Origin: DATLLN01 sp963720885
GTDB lineage: Bacteria; Actinomycetota; Thermoleophilia; Gaiellales; JAICJC01
NCBI GenBank assembly: GCA_963720885.1
Contig: CAVRGW010000005.1
Coordinates: forward strand, 1,240,001 to 1,304,000
DNA length: 64,000 nucleotides
Reading direction: 5' to 3'
Shown: one piece after another, positions 51,150 to 59,733 of the stretch
How the letters are laid out: each line of letters starts with the position of its first letter
Position numbering within the stretch: position 1 is the stretch's first letter
The notes under the pieces: model-generated
What the model was told of the DNA's origin: nothing
Seen by the model: only the letters and a program-made list of their open reading frames with translations
Database searches by the model: none
Made by a program: the position numbers and the translations under genes

Positions 51150-52124
51150 GGCGCGCTCGGCGAGCACCTCGGCGGCGACCTCGGGCGAGACGTTGCCACC
51201 TGAGATGACGCATGCCACACCGGTTCGGCCGGCCACGTCGACCTTGCCTGCAAGCAGCGCGGCAACACCCGCGGCCCCGCCGCCCTCGCACGCCAGCTTG
51301 GCCCGGCTGTAGAGGAACCGCATTCCCTCGCGGATCTCGTCCTCGGTGACCAGCACGAGGTCGTCCAGATGCCGGCCGAGCACCTCGAGGGCGATCTCGC
51401 CGGCGACCGGCGAGCGGAGGGCGTCCGCGACCGTCACCGCGGGCGACAGTGGCACCGGCTGGCCGGCCTCGAGGCCCAGGCGGACGGCGTCGGAGCCCAC
51501 CGGCTCGACGGCGATGATCCGCGTCTGCGGGCGCAGTACCTTGATCGCGACCGTGATCCCCGAGATCAGGCCGCCGCCGCCGACGGGCACGATCACCACG
51601 TCCAGGTCGGGCACCTGCTCAGCCAGCTCCAGGCCGACCGTGCCCTGGCCTGCGATCACCAGCGGGTCGTCGTAGGGGTGGACGAGTACCCGCCCGGTCT
51701 CGGCCTGCAGCTCGCGCATCCGCGCCAGCGCCTCCAGGCTGCCGGCGGACTCGGTGTCGACGGACGCGCCGTAGCCGAGCGTGGCAGCGATCTTTGTCTC
51801 GCTCGCGTCGCGCCACATCACGATCAGCGCGTCGACCCCATACTCGCGGGCGGCCAGTGCCAGCGCCTGCGCGTGGTTGCCGGCCGAGATCGCGATCACG
51901 CCGCGGCGGCGCTCCTCCTCGGTCAGCGCGGCGACCCGGTTGAACGCGCCGCGGGCCTTGAACGCGCCGACCCGCTGGAACAGCTCGGCCTTCAGCCAGA
52001 CGGGAGCGCCCACCATCTCGGACAGCGTGCTGGACGACAGCACCGGAGTCTCGTGGACGAGTCCGCGCACCGTCTCGCGGGCAGCCCTGACGTCGTCCAG
52101 TCCCGGGATCGTCACCGTCGCCAT
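51150..52124 (-). CDS. ilvA: Threonine ammonia-lyase (3' end undefined)
   Basis: PLP fold-type II enzyme. The PLP lysine lies in GAFKARGAFNRVAALTEEER; SAGNHAQALALAAREYGVDA, the phosphate-binding GGGGLISGITVAIK and CEGGGAAGVAALLAGKV follow. About 325 residues give a normal catabolic (non-ACT) enzyme that makes 2-oxobutyrate and ammonia from threonine. No stop codon follows in frame: the frame stays open to 50022, antisense to the carboxypeptidase gene. I place the end near 51150 by family length. A lost stop, perhaps by a single-base error at the CCTAGG shared by both gene ends, is likely. Confidence 0.82.
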
Positions 52125-52148
52125 CGTGCGATCCTACCCGGCAGCCCG

Positions 52149-53519
52149 ATGACCGCATCCCGACCCGCACCGATCGAGCGGCTGGCCGACATCGTCGGCG
52201 CCGAGAACGTTCTGGTCGACGAGGACCTGCGGGCGTCGCACGAGCTGGACTGGACCGGGCGCTTCCGCGGGACGGCCGCGTGCATCGTCCGCCCCCGCTC
52301 GGCGGAGGAGGCGCGGGACGTGCTGCAGCTGCTCGCCGGCGACGGCGTGCCCGTTGTACCCCAGGGAGGCAACACCGGGCTGGTCGGCGGCAGCGTGCCG
52401 CGAGGCGGTGAGGTCGTGCTGTCCACGGTGCTGCTGTCCGAGGTCGGCGAGGTGGACCCGCTGACGCGCCAGGTCACGGTCGGCGCGGGCGCCACGCTGG
52501 CGGCCGTGCAGGAGGCGGCCGGCCGGGACGACCTGCGGGTGGCCGTGGACTTCGGCGCACGCGACTCCGCCACGATCGGTGGGATGGCGGCGACCAACGC
52601 CGGCGGCACGACGGCCGTGCGGTTCGGGTCGACCCGCGCGCAGGTGGTCGGGATCGAGGCCGTGCTGCCGTCCGGCGCCGTCGTGTCACGGCTGCGCGGG
52701 CTGCTCAAGGACAACGTCGGCTACGACCTGCCCGGACTGCTGGTCGGTAGCGAGGGCACGCTGGCCGTGATCACGCGTGTGCGGCTGCGCCTGATCCCCC
52801 GCCCACGGCTGCGGGCGACCGCGCTGATCGCGCTCCCGGGGATCGAGGAGGCGGTCGCCGCCAGCTCGGCGCTGCTCCGCGTGCCGTCGGTCGAGGCCGT
52901 CGAGCTGATGCTGCAGAGCGGCATGCAGCTGGCCTGCGACCACCTGACCCGGCCGCTGCCGATGCCCGATCCGCACGGCGCCTACCTGCTGGCCGAGGCC
53001 GCGGGGGACGCGCCCCAGGAGGACATCCTGGCCGAGGCGGTCGCCGGCCTCGACGGGGTCGAGGACGCCGTGCTGGCCGACGACGCCGCCGGGCGGGCCT
53101 CGCTGTGGGCGCTGCGCGAGGGACACTCCGTGGCGGTCGCCTCCACCGGCATCCCGCCGCACAAGCTGGACGTCACGCTGCAGCCGGGCCTGCTCGGCGA
53201 GTTCATCCCCCGCTGCAACCGGGCGGTCGAGGAGCTCGACCCGTCGTTCCGCGTCTACACGTACGGGCACGTCGGCGACGGCAACATGCACGTCAACGTG
53301 ATCGGCCCGGCGCCCGACGACGAGCGGGTCGACGAGACGGTGCTCGGCCTGGTCGCCGAGATGGGCGGCTCGATCAGCGCGGAGCATGGCGTCGGCGTCG
53401 CCAAGGCGCGGTTCCTGCACCTCGGCCGCTCGCCGGCGGACATCGCCGCGATGCGAGCCGTCAAGGACGCGCTCGACCCCGGCGGGGTGCTCAACCCGGG
53501 CGTGATCTTCGAGGCGTAG
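52149..53519 (+). CDS. FAD-linked oxidase, GlcD/D-2-hydroxyacid dehydrogenase type
   Basis: 456 residues from ATG 52149. The N-terminal FAD domain has VVPQGGNTGLVGGSVPRGGE, GGMAATNAGGTTAVRFGSTR and LPGLLVGSEGTLAVITRVRL. The C-terminal domain has VYTYGHVGDGNMHVNVIG (metal-binding HVGDGNMH) and SAEHGVGVAKARFL. Substrates of this family are D-lactate, glycolate or D-2-hydroxyglutarate; the exact one is not readable. It is divergent from ilvA with only 24 bases between starts, so the two may share control. Confidence 0.9.
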   Translation: MTASRPAPIERLADIVGAENVLVDEDLRASHELDWTGRFRGTAACIVRPRSAEEARDVLQLLAGDGVPVVPQGGNTGLVGGSVPRGGEVVLSTVLLSEVGEVDPLTRQVTVGAGATLAAVQEAAGRDDLRVAVDFGARDSATIGGMAATNAGGTTAVRFGSTRAQVVGIEAVLPSGAVVSRLRGLLKDNVGYDLPGLLVGSEGTLAVITRVRLRLIPRPRLRATALIALPGIEEAVAASSALLRVPSVEAVELMLQSGMQLACDHLTRPLPMPDPHGAYLLAEAAGDAPQEDILAEAVAGLDGVEDAVLADDAAGRASLWALREGHSVAVASTGIPPHKLDVTLQPGLLGEFIPRCNRAVEELDPSFRVYTYGHVGDGNMHVNVIGPAPDDERVDETVLGLVAEMGGSISAEHGVGVAKARFLHLGRSPADIAAMRAVKDALDPGGVLNPGVIFEA

Positions 53520-53527
53520 CGCTGGGT

Positions 53528-53583
53528 GTGCCAGGGGGTCAGGATCCTTGGCACATGTGCCAAGGATCCTGACCCCCTGGCAC
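53528..53583. repeat. 56-bp perfect palindrome between convergent genes
   Basis: The whole 56-base segment equals its own reverse complement: outer GTGCCAGGGGGTCAGGATCC, inner TTGGCAC, centre CACATGTG. It lies 8 bases after the FAD oxidase stop and 5 bases before the stop of the opposite-strand gene. It can form a 27-bp hairpin on either strand, so it is a likely bidirectional terminator. Its AGGGGGTCAGGATCC arm resembles the GGGGTCAGACCCC repeats elsewhere. Confidence 0.9.
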
Positions 53584-53588
53584 AGGCC

Positions 53589-54053
53589 TTATGGCAGCAG
53601 GGAGAACACGAAGTCGAAGTTGCCGTCCGCGCGGACGTGCAGCAGCATCTGGCCGCGCGCGTTGCGGAACGTGCCGGTGCCGCCGGTGACCGCCAGCACG
53701 GTATTCGTCTTCGAATCGATGAACGGGCCCTCGACGGTGATCTGGCCGCCGCTCAGGAACGTCGTCCACATGCACTCCCAGCGGCCCTGAGACGCGCTGG
53801 CGCGGACACAGTTGCCCTGGTCGCTGCCGACCCGGTGGCTGTTCGAGCCGTCGTAGATCGGATTGGCGAACGGCAACTGATCGCCGGGCGAGTCGCCCTT
53901 CGCGCCGATGTCGATCACCTTGTCGGTGACCGGCCGTTCGACGACGTGGATCACGCGCGGGGCGGTCAGCCCCGGCGCACCGCCGGCGAACGCCGCGGTG
54001 GCCGCAACCACGGCGACCGCGGCGACGGCGAGGAACACGAGCATCTTGCGCAT
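53589..54053 (-). CDS. Secreted allene-oxide-cyclase-like barrel protein
   Basis: 154 residues. A signal peptide (MRKMLVFLAVAAVAVVAATA, cleavage about AFAGG) precedes a beta-rich domain with IGAKGDSPGDQLPFANPIYD, DQGNCVRAS, GRWECMWTTFLSGGQITVEG and VLAVTGGTGTFRNARGQMLL. This pattern, especially GGTGxFxxARG, is that of the allene oxide cyclase/dirigent-type barrel proteins widespread in actinobacteria. Two cysteines could form a disulfide. Enzymatic role in bacteria unknown. Confidence 0.8.
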   Translation of the reverse strand: MRKMLVFLAVAAVAVVAATAAFAGGAPGLTAPRVIHVVERPVTDKVIDIGAKGDSPGDQLPFANPIYDGSNSHRVGSDQGNCVRASASQGRWECMWTTFLSGGQITVEGPFIDSKTNTVLAVTGGTGTFRNARGQMLLHVRADGNFDFVFSLLP

Positions 54054-54092
54054 GGAAACCCCCTTGTTCGGAGGCCGACTCTACACGCGCCT

Positions 54093-55490
54093 CTAGTGAG
54101 GTGGCATGAACGGCGCCACAATCGCCGTCCGCCGGGCCGGCTTCCCGGTCGAGTCCTCGTAGCGGTCGGCGCTGCCCAGCACCGAGACGATCGCCCGCGA
54201 CGCCGCGAAGCGCAGCGGCTCGGGCTCCCATTTGGGGCTTCGGTGGTTGACCCACGGCAGTGACACCAGATCGGTGTCGCGGCCGAGCACCAGGTCGGCC
54301 AGGGTACGCCCTGCGACGTTGGCCGCCACCACGCCGTGCCCGGCGTAGCCGCCGGCCCAGCCGAACCCGGTCGCCGGATCGAAGCTGACGCTCATGCACC
54401 AGTCTCGGGGGACGCCCAGCGGGCCGCCCCAGTGGTGGGTGATCGCCGCCTTCGAGGTCGCCGGGAAGTGGCGGTCGAGCGTGCGCCGCAGCCGCTGCTT
54501 GACGGCGTCGTTGCGCTCGTGCTGTTCGCTGATCGGCGAGTCCAGCCGGTAGGGCGCACCGCGGCCGCCGATCGCGATCCGGCCGTCCGTGGTGCGCTGC
54601 GCGTAGAAGAACAGGTGCCGCAGGTCGGAGACCAGCACACCGTCCTCCCAGCCGATCTCGGCCCACACGTCGTCGGGCAGCGGCTCCGTCGCGACCATCA
54701 GCGAGTAGAGGGGCAGGAACCTCCGGCCCTCGCCGGGCAGCAGCGCCGTGTACGCCTCGGTTGCGCGCAGGACGTTGCCCGCACTGACGGTGCCCTGCGC
54801 GCAGCGGACGCAGCCGGGTTCCAGCTCGAGCACCTCCGTGTGCTCGTGCACGACCACCCCGAGGCGCTCGCACGCGGTGGCCAACCCGCGGACGAGGCGG
54901 GCGGGATCGATCCGCGCCGCGTGTGGGGTGTAGCTGGCGGCCAGGCAGCCGGCGACGTGCACGCGGCGGTCGACCTCGTCGGCGTCCAGCAGGGCGACGT
55001 CGGCGGGGGTGGCGCCGCGCGCGTGGGCGTCGTGGACGCGCGCGAGCAGGCGCCGGCGCTGCGGCTCGCTGGTCGCGACGAACAGCGCACCGGCATGGTC
55101 GAAGCCGCAGTCGATGCCCTCCCCGGCGGCGACGCGGCCGATCTCCTCGATCGTCGTGTACGTCTCCCGCTGTGCACGGCGCACCGCGTCGGCGCCGTGG
55201 CGCTTCTCGTAGACGGATGCGGTGCCCGCGACGCCGCCCGATGCCCAGCCGCCGTTCCTGCCCGAGGGGCCGTACCCCGCGATCTCGCGCTCCAGCACGA
55301 CGACCCGCAGGTCGGGCTGCAGCTGCTTGAGGTAGTACGCCGACCACAGGCCGGTGAATCCGGCGCCGACGATCGCCACGTCGTAGTCCGCGTCTCCCGG
55401 CAGCGCGGGCCGCGCGTCCAGCGGCCCGTCGATGCCGTCCAGCCACAGGCTCCGCGCCCGGTAGCGGGTCTCGTCGTCTGGCTCCGGCAT
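54093..55490 (-). CDS. FAD-dependent amine/amino-acid oxidase (DAO family)
   Basis: 465 residues. The Rossmann FAD motif is YDVAIVGAGFTGLWSAYYLK near residue 35, followed by VVVLEREIAGYGPSGRNGGW, the GRNGG motif of the PuuB/OrdL group. The C-terminus has HHWGGPLGVPRDWCMSVSFD and GFGWAGGYAGHGVVAANVAG. It oxidises a secondary or primary amine or amino acid with O2; the substrate is not readable. It has no signal peptide. It stands alone between the secreted protein and the GH9 gene. Confidence 0.88.
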   Translation of the reverse strand: MPEPDDETRYRARSLWLDGIDGPLDARPALPGDADYDVAIVGAGFTGLWSAYYLKQLQPDLRVVVLEREIAGYGPSGRNGGWASGGVAGTASVYEKRHGADAVRRAQRETYTTIEEIGRVAAGEGIDCGFDHAGALFVATSEPQRRRLLARVHDAHARGATPADVALLDADEVDRRVHVAGCLAASYTPHAARIDPARLVRGLATACERLGVVVHEHTEVLELEPGCVRCAQGTVSAGNVLRATEAYTALLPGEGRRFLPLYSLMVATEPLPDDVWAEIGWEDGVLVSDLRHLFFYAQRTTDGRIAIGGRGAPYRLDSPISEQHERNDAVKQRLRRTLDRHFPATSKAAITHHWGGPLGVPRDWCMSVSFDPATGFGWAGGYAGHGVVAANVAGRTLADLVLGRDTDLVSLPWVNHRSPKWEPEPLRFAASRAIVSVLGSADRYEDSTGKPARRTAIVAPFMPPH

Positions 55491-55527
55491 CGGCGGGATG
55501 CTACCCGCGGATCCGCCCGCGGTGACG

Positions 55528-57429
55528 CTAGTAGAGACCCGATGCCTGGCGAGCGAACGCCAGCGGGCTGGTCGCCGTCAGATCGATCGCCGGCTCCACG
55601 GTCGGATACGACTGGACGTCGTCCTTGAACAGCGCCTCGTTGTTGAACTGCGCGAACCGGTCGACGCCGTCGCCGGGGCAGAGACGCATGTGCTGCAGCC
55701 TGCCGCGCGCCGTCTCGCCGTTCGGCCCCTCGACCGCGGCGCCGGCCAGCAGCGGCGCGGAGCCGTCCAGCGACCCGGCGATGTTCGCCACCTGGTGCTG
55801 CGGGCAGTGCGGGTATTCGGTGCCGTCGCCGATGATCAGCGACGAGCCCCAGGCGTTCGCTCCGAGGATGTCGTCGAGCCAGCCGGTGCCGATCGCCGCA
55901 TAGCGGCGCGTGCCCGTCAGCTGGTCGTACTCACTGGCCATCACCGAGAGCCCGGCGCCGTGCGTCGTGGTGTCCCACTGCGCCCAGCCGAACCCGAACC
56001 GGAACGGGTCGGTCATGCTCTGGGCGACCGCCCGGTCGAGCGCCTTGCGCATGTCGGCCAGCAGCGCCGGCCGGGTGATCGCGAAGCCGGAGCGGTCGTG
56101 CACGTGCCCGATCGCGCGGTACAGCTCGTAATGCGCGAGCCCGCTGGTGTCGTACAGGTTGAGCGTGTCGGCGGCGTCGTCCGGGCCGTCGACGTAGGCG
56201 CGCGCCCAGCGCGTCGCCGCGACCAGGTAGCGATGGGGATCGCGGCCCGCGGCCATCTCGGCGCGGGCAAGCTCGGTGGCGCCCAGCTCGAGGTCGTCGC
56301 GCCACTCGGTCTCCGGGTAGTAGTCGTAGGGGATGGCCGTCAGCAGCCGTCCCTTGGGGTGTGTGTCGGCGAGCGCGAAGATGTGGCGGGCGGCGCGCAG
56401 GCAGCGGCCTGCGAAGGCCGGGTGCGTGCGGTGGAACACCTGGTAGCAGAGCGCGAGCGCGGCACTGTCGCGGCCGGCCAGATTGGGGCTGATCGGCGAC
56501 CCCGCCGGCCCCGCCCGGAACACGGGGCGGTTGCGGATGTACCGGTACAGCGGATCGGTTCCGCCGTACGTGTCGTCGTCCTGGGGCAGGCGCCAGATGT
56601 CGTGATCGCCGATCGTGTCGTCGTTGCCCGAGCCGATGCCCACCTGGTAGTAGAGGGTGCGCGTGCGGTCGTCCCACATCCGCAGCAGCCATTCGGCCCC
56701 GAAGCGCACCTCGCCGGTGAAGTCCCCGGCTCCCGCGCCTGCGCCCATCCGCCCGGGGAAGTCACGGACGCCGGCCGCCAGGATCGTCTCGGTGTAGCTG
56801 GTCGCGTGCAGAAACTTGAGGTAGTCGCCGGCGTCCCACCAGCCGCCCGACGCGTCGATCCGCTTGCCCAGCGGGGCCAGGTCGCCCTCGAAGATCCCGT
56901 CGCCGTCGACCTTGGGCGTCAGGTACGTCATCGCGCGCTCGTCGTTCAGGTGTCCGGGCGCGCCGCGCAGCGCCGAGGGCACGTAGTCGGCGCCGTCGCG
57001 CTGCACCTCGTAGAAGCGGCGTGCGTTCGCGATCGCGGTCGAGTACACCGTCGAGCCGCTGCCGATCCGAAACGGCGGCGAGGTGGCGGAGGCCTGACCG
57101 CCCACGGTGATGGTGTACGTGCCGGGACGGTGCAGCGCCGAGAAGTCGATCGTGCGGACGCTGGGATAGGCGTCGCTCCACGAGCCCGTGGAGGCGCCGA
57201 CCGGGCCCGACAGCACGGTGCGGCCGGACGCGTCGACGACGTGGAACACCGCGCCCGGGCGGTCGGCGCTGGACATCAGGAACGCGCGCTTGGGCGCGCC
57301 CAGCGGGTAGCCGAGCTGGTTGACGCGGACGAACCCGCTGCCGGCGACGGCGCCGGCGGCGGGTGCGGATACGACGACGGCGAGCAGCGCACACGCCGCC
57401 GCCGAGACGAGCCTGTTGCGCCGTGCCAC
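55528..57429 (-). CDS. Secreted glycoside hydrolase family 9 enzyme
   Basis: 633 residues. Signal peptide about 1-26. An N-terminal Ig-like CelD_N domain (FVRVNQLGYPLGAPKRAFLM to about residue 125) is followed by the GH9 alpha/alpha barrel. Catalytic aspartates Asp199 and Asp202 lie in GGWWDAGDYLK; the general acid is probably Glu612 in PTVEPAIDLTATSPL, preceded by NNEALF. The substrate-binding His region reads EYPHCPQHQ. It is an endoglucanase-like or related beta-glucan hydrolase; no carbohydrate-binding module is present. A palindromic operator candidate lies 20 bases upstream. Confidence 0.88.
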   Translation of the reverse strand: MARRNRLVSAAACALLAVVVSAPAAGAVAGSGFVRVNQLGYPLGAPKRAFLMSSADRPGAVFHVVDASGRTVLSGPVGASTGSWSDAYPSVRTIDFSALHRPGTYTITVGGQASATSPPFRIGSGSTVYSTAIANARRFYEVQRDGADYVPSALRGAPGHLNDERAMTYLTPKVDGDGIFEGDLAPLGKRIDASGGWWDAGDYLKFLHATSYTETILAAGVRDFPGRMGAGAGAGDFTGEVRFGAEWLLRMWDDRTRTLYYQVGIGSGNDDTIGDHDIWRLPQDDDTYGGTDPLYRYIRNRPVFRAGPAGSPISPNLAGRDSAALALCYQVFHRTHPAFAGRCLRAARHIFALADTHPKGRLLTAIPYDYYPETEWRDDLELGATELARAEMAAGRDPHRYLVAATRWARAYVDGPDDAADTLNLYDTSGLAHYELYRAIGHVHDRSGFAITRPALLADMRKALDRAVAQSMTDPFRFGFGWAQWDTTTHGAGLSVMASEYDQLTGTRRYAAIGTGWLDDILGANAWGSSLIIGDGTEYPHCPQHQVANIAGSLDGSAPLLAGAAVEGPNGETARGRLQHMRLCPGDGVDRFAQFNNEALFKDDVQSYPTVEPAIDLTATSPLAFARQASGLY

Positions 57430-57449
57430 GATCGCACCCCCGGTTACTG

Positions 57450-57466
57450 GTAGGAAACCTTCCTAC
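57450..57466. promoter_or_regulatory. Palindromic operator candidate upstream of GH9
   Basis: GTAGGAA-ACC-TTCCTAC, a perfect 7+3+7 inverted repeat between the divergent GH9 gene (start 57429) and the aldo/keto reductase gene (57536). AGGAAA-N-TTTCCT-like palindromes are typical of repressor sites for sugar-utilisation genes; the regulator is not in the window. Confidence 0.5.
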
Positions 57467-57535
57467 TGCCCGCCACGATCGTATGGGACTCTGGGGCGCC
57501 GGTCAAGATCGGCCGCCGGTACGATTCCGGCCGCG

Positions 57536-58492
57536 ATGCCCACGATCGGCGCCACGGATCTCGACGTCTTCCCGCTGTGCCTGGGCGGCAACGTGTTCGG
57601 CTGGACGGCCGACGAGCGCCAGGCCTTCGCCGTGCTGGATGCCTACGCGGACGCCGGCGGCAACTTCCTGGACACGGCCGACTCGTACACGCGGTGGGTC
57701 GAGGGCAGCTCAGGCGGGGAGTCCGAGACGATCATCGGCCGCTGGATGGCGGCACGCGGCAACCGCGACCGGATCGTGGTCGCGACCAAGGTCGGGAAGC
57801 TTCCCGCGCGCCGCGGCCTCGCGCCCGCAACCATTCGCGCCGCCGCCGACGAGTCGCTCGGCCGGCTGGGCACCGACCGGATCGACCTCTACTACGCCCA
57901 CGAGGATGACCCCGACACCCCGATCGAGCAGACACTGGAGGCGTTCGGCGAGCTGATCGCGGCCGGCAAGGTGCGCCACGTCGGCGCGTCCAACTTCACC
58001 GCGCCGCGTCTGGCCGAGGCGCTGGCGGCCGCCGACGCCGGCGGGCTCCCCCGCTACGTCGCGCTCCAGCCCCACCACAACCTGGTCGAGCGCGCCGAGT
58101 ACCGCGGCGAGCTGGCCGACCTCTGCGTCCGCGAGGGCATCGGGGTGATGCCGTACTTCGCACTCGCCAACGGCTTCCTGACGGGCAAGTACCGTCCGGG
58201 CGCGGACGTCGACAGCGAGCGAGCCGGGGACGCCGTCCCGTTCCTGGACGACGACGGCGCGCGGGTGCTCGCCGCGCTCGACGAGATCGCCGCCGCCCGC
58301 GAGACGACCGTCGCCGCCGTGGCGCTGGCCTGGCTGGCGGCCGAGCCGGCCGTGGTCGCGCCGATCGCCAGCGCGCGCACGCCCGGGCAGCTGGCCGACC
58401 TGCTGCCGGTGGTCGGACTGACGTTGACGGCCGCCGAGCGCGGTCGGCTGACCGAGGCACATCCCGGAGCCCGAGTGGAGGGACACGCATGA
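57536..58492 (+). CDS. Aldo/keto reductase
   Basis: 318 residues from ATG 57536. TIM-barrel NADPH-dependent reductase with GGNVFGWTADERQAFAVLDA, GGNFLDTADSYTRWVEGSSG (catalytic Asp and Tyr), IVVATKVGKL (Lys), DLYYAHEDDPDTPIEQTLEA (His) and HVGASNFTAPRLAEAL. It is typical of the YajO/Tas group acting on aldehydes or ketones. The stop overlaps the next gene by ATGA, so the two enzymes may act in one pathway. Confidence 0.9.
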   Translation: MPTIGATDLDVFPLCLGGNVFGWTADERQAFAVLDAYADAGGNFLDTADSYTRWVEGSSGGESETIIGRWMAARGNRDRIVVATKVGKLPARRGLAPATIRAAADESLGRLGTDRIDLYYAHEDDPDTPIEQTLEAFGELIAAGKVRHVGASNFTAPRLAEALAAADAGGLPRYVALQPHHNLVERAEYRGELADLCVREGIGVMPYFALANGFLTGKYRPGADVDSERAGDAVPFLDDDGARVLAALDEIAAARETTVAAVALAWLAAEPAVVAPIASARTPGQLADLLPVVGLTLTAAERGRLTEAHPGARVEGHA

Positions 58493-59652
58493 ACATCGCC
58501 ATCATCGGCGGAGCCGGCGGCATGGGCCGCGTGACGACCCGCGACGCGGCGGCCAGCGACGGCGTCGACGAGGTGCGGATCGTCGACCTCGACGCGGATG
58601 CCGCGAGCGCGCTGGCGGCGGAGCTGCCGCGCGCGTCGGCGGTGAGGCCCGAGCCCGGCCATGAAGGGCTGGTGGCTGCGCTCGACGGCTGCGACGCCGT
58701 CGTCAACGCCGCCTCGCACCGCCTCAACGTGCCCGTGATGCGGGCATGCCTTGAGGCCGGCTGCCACTACACGGACCTCGGCGGCCTCTACCACTGGGCG
58801 CTGCAGCAGTACGAGCTCGACGCGGAGTTCCAGGCGGCCGGACTGGTCGCGGCGATGTCGATGGGCGCGGCGCCGGGGATCACCAACATGCTGGCGGCCG
58901 TCGCCTGTGCCGAGCTGGACACGGTCGACTCGATCGAGGTGCTGGACGCGGTGATCAGCGGCCGCCTCTTCGACCCGGACGAGACGTTCGTCCCGGCATA
59001 CGCGCCGGACACGCTGATCGACGAGTTCACCGTGCCCGCGCCGCAGTTCATCGACGGCGAGGCGCGCGAGATGCCGGCCGGCGGCGGCGCGAAGGTCTAC
59101 CACCTGCCAGAGGGCGATGTGGAGTGCGTCTACACGATCCATTCCGAGCAGGCGACGCTGCCGCGGAGCTACGCGGCCAAGGGCGTCCGCCGCGTCGAGT
59201 GGCGGCTGGGGCTGCCGCCGGCGCACGTGATCCCGCTGCGCGTGTTCGTCGCCGCGGGCCTGGCGTCCACGGAGCCCGTGCGGGTGGGCGACGTGGAGGT
59301 CGCGCCGCGCGACGTGCTGGTGGCGACGCTCGCCCGGCAGTCCGGCGCGCCCGATGACCCGGACGCGAAGGAGCGCCTGCGCGCGCACGTGGTCGGCACC
59401 AGGGACGGCCGCGAGGTGGTGGTCGACGCCGACCTGCCGATGGTGCAGCACGCCGAGTGGGGCACCGACTCGAGCACCTACTCGACCGGCGTGCCGCCGT
59501 CGATCGCGGCGCAGATGATGGCCCGCGGCGACCACCTCGGCCCCGGCGTGGGCGGCCCCGAGGCGAAGCTGCCGACCGACGTCTTCTTCCGCGAGCTCGC
59601 CGCCCGCGGCATGCACGCCGAGGTGACGGTGCGGCGGCCACTTGGGGGCTGA
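58489..59652 (+). CDS. Saccharopine dehydrogenase-like NAD(P)-binding protein
   Basis: 387 residues. N-terminal Rossmann motif MNIAIIGGAGGMGRVTTRDA and VRIVDLDADAASALAAEL. The middle has DAVVNAASHRLNVPVMRACL, EAGCHYTDLGGLYHWALQQY and AAMSMGAAPGITNMLAAVAC, the Sacchrp_dh_NADP family pattern. The C-terminal dimerisation domain is typical. It probably oxidises or reduces an imine/amino-acid adduct; the substrate is unknown. It is translationally coupled to the aldo/keto reductase. Confidence 0.85.
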   Translation: MNIAIIGGAGGMGRVTTRDAAASDGVDEVRIVDLDADAASALAAELPRASAVRPEPGHEGLVAALDGCDAVVNAASHRLNVPVMRACLEAGCHYTDLGGLYHWALQQYELDAEFQAAGLVAAMSMGAAPGITNMLAAVACAELDTVDSIEVLDAVISGRLFDPDETFVPAYAPDTLIDEFTVPAPQFIDGEAREMPAGGGAKVYHLPEGDVECVYTIHSEQATLPRSYAAKGVRRVEWRLGLPPAHVIPLRVFVAAGLASTEPVRVGDVEVAPRDVLVATLARQSGAPDDPDAKERLRAHVVGTRDGREVVVDADLPMVQHAEWGTDSSTYSTGVPPSIAAQMMARGDHLGPGVGGPEAKLPTDVFFRELAARGMHAEVTVRRPLGG

Positions 59653-59711
59653 CCCTCGTTGTTTGCATCGTCCGGCGCATTGAGCACGGGCAACCGACGG
59701 GATGAAACACA

Positions 59712-59724
59712 GGGGTCTGACCCC
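59712..59724. repeat. GGGGTCTGACCCC palindrome
   Basis: 13-base palindrome with a central T, followed by GTTGTTACA as at 23541-23559 (GTTGTTGCG). It lies in the 81-base gap between two convergent genes and may contribute to termination. Confidence 0.6.
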
Positions 59725-59733
59725 GTTGTTACA

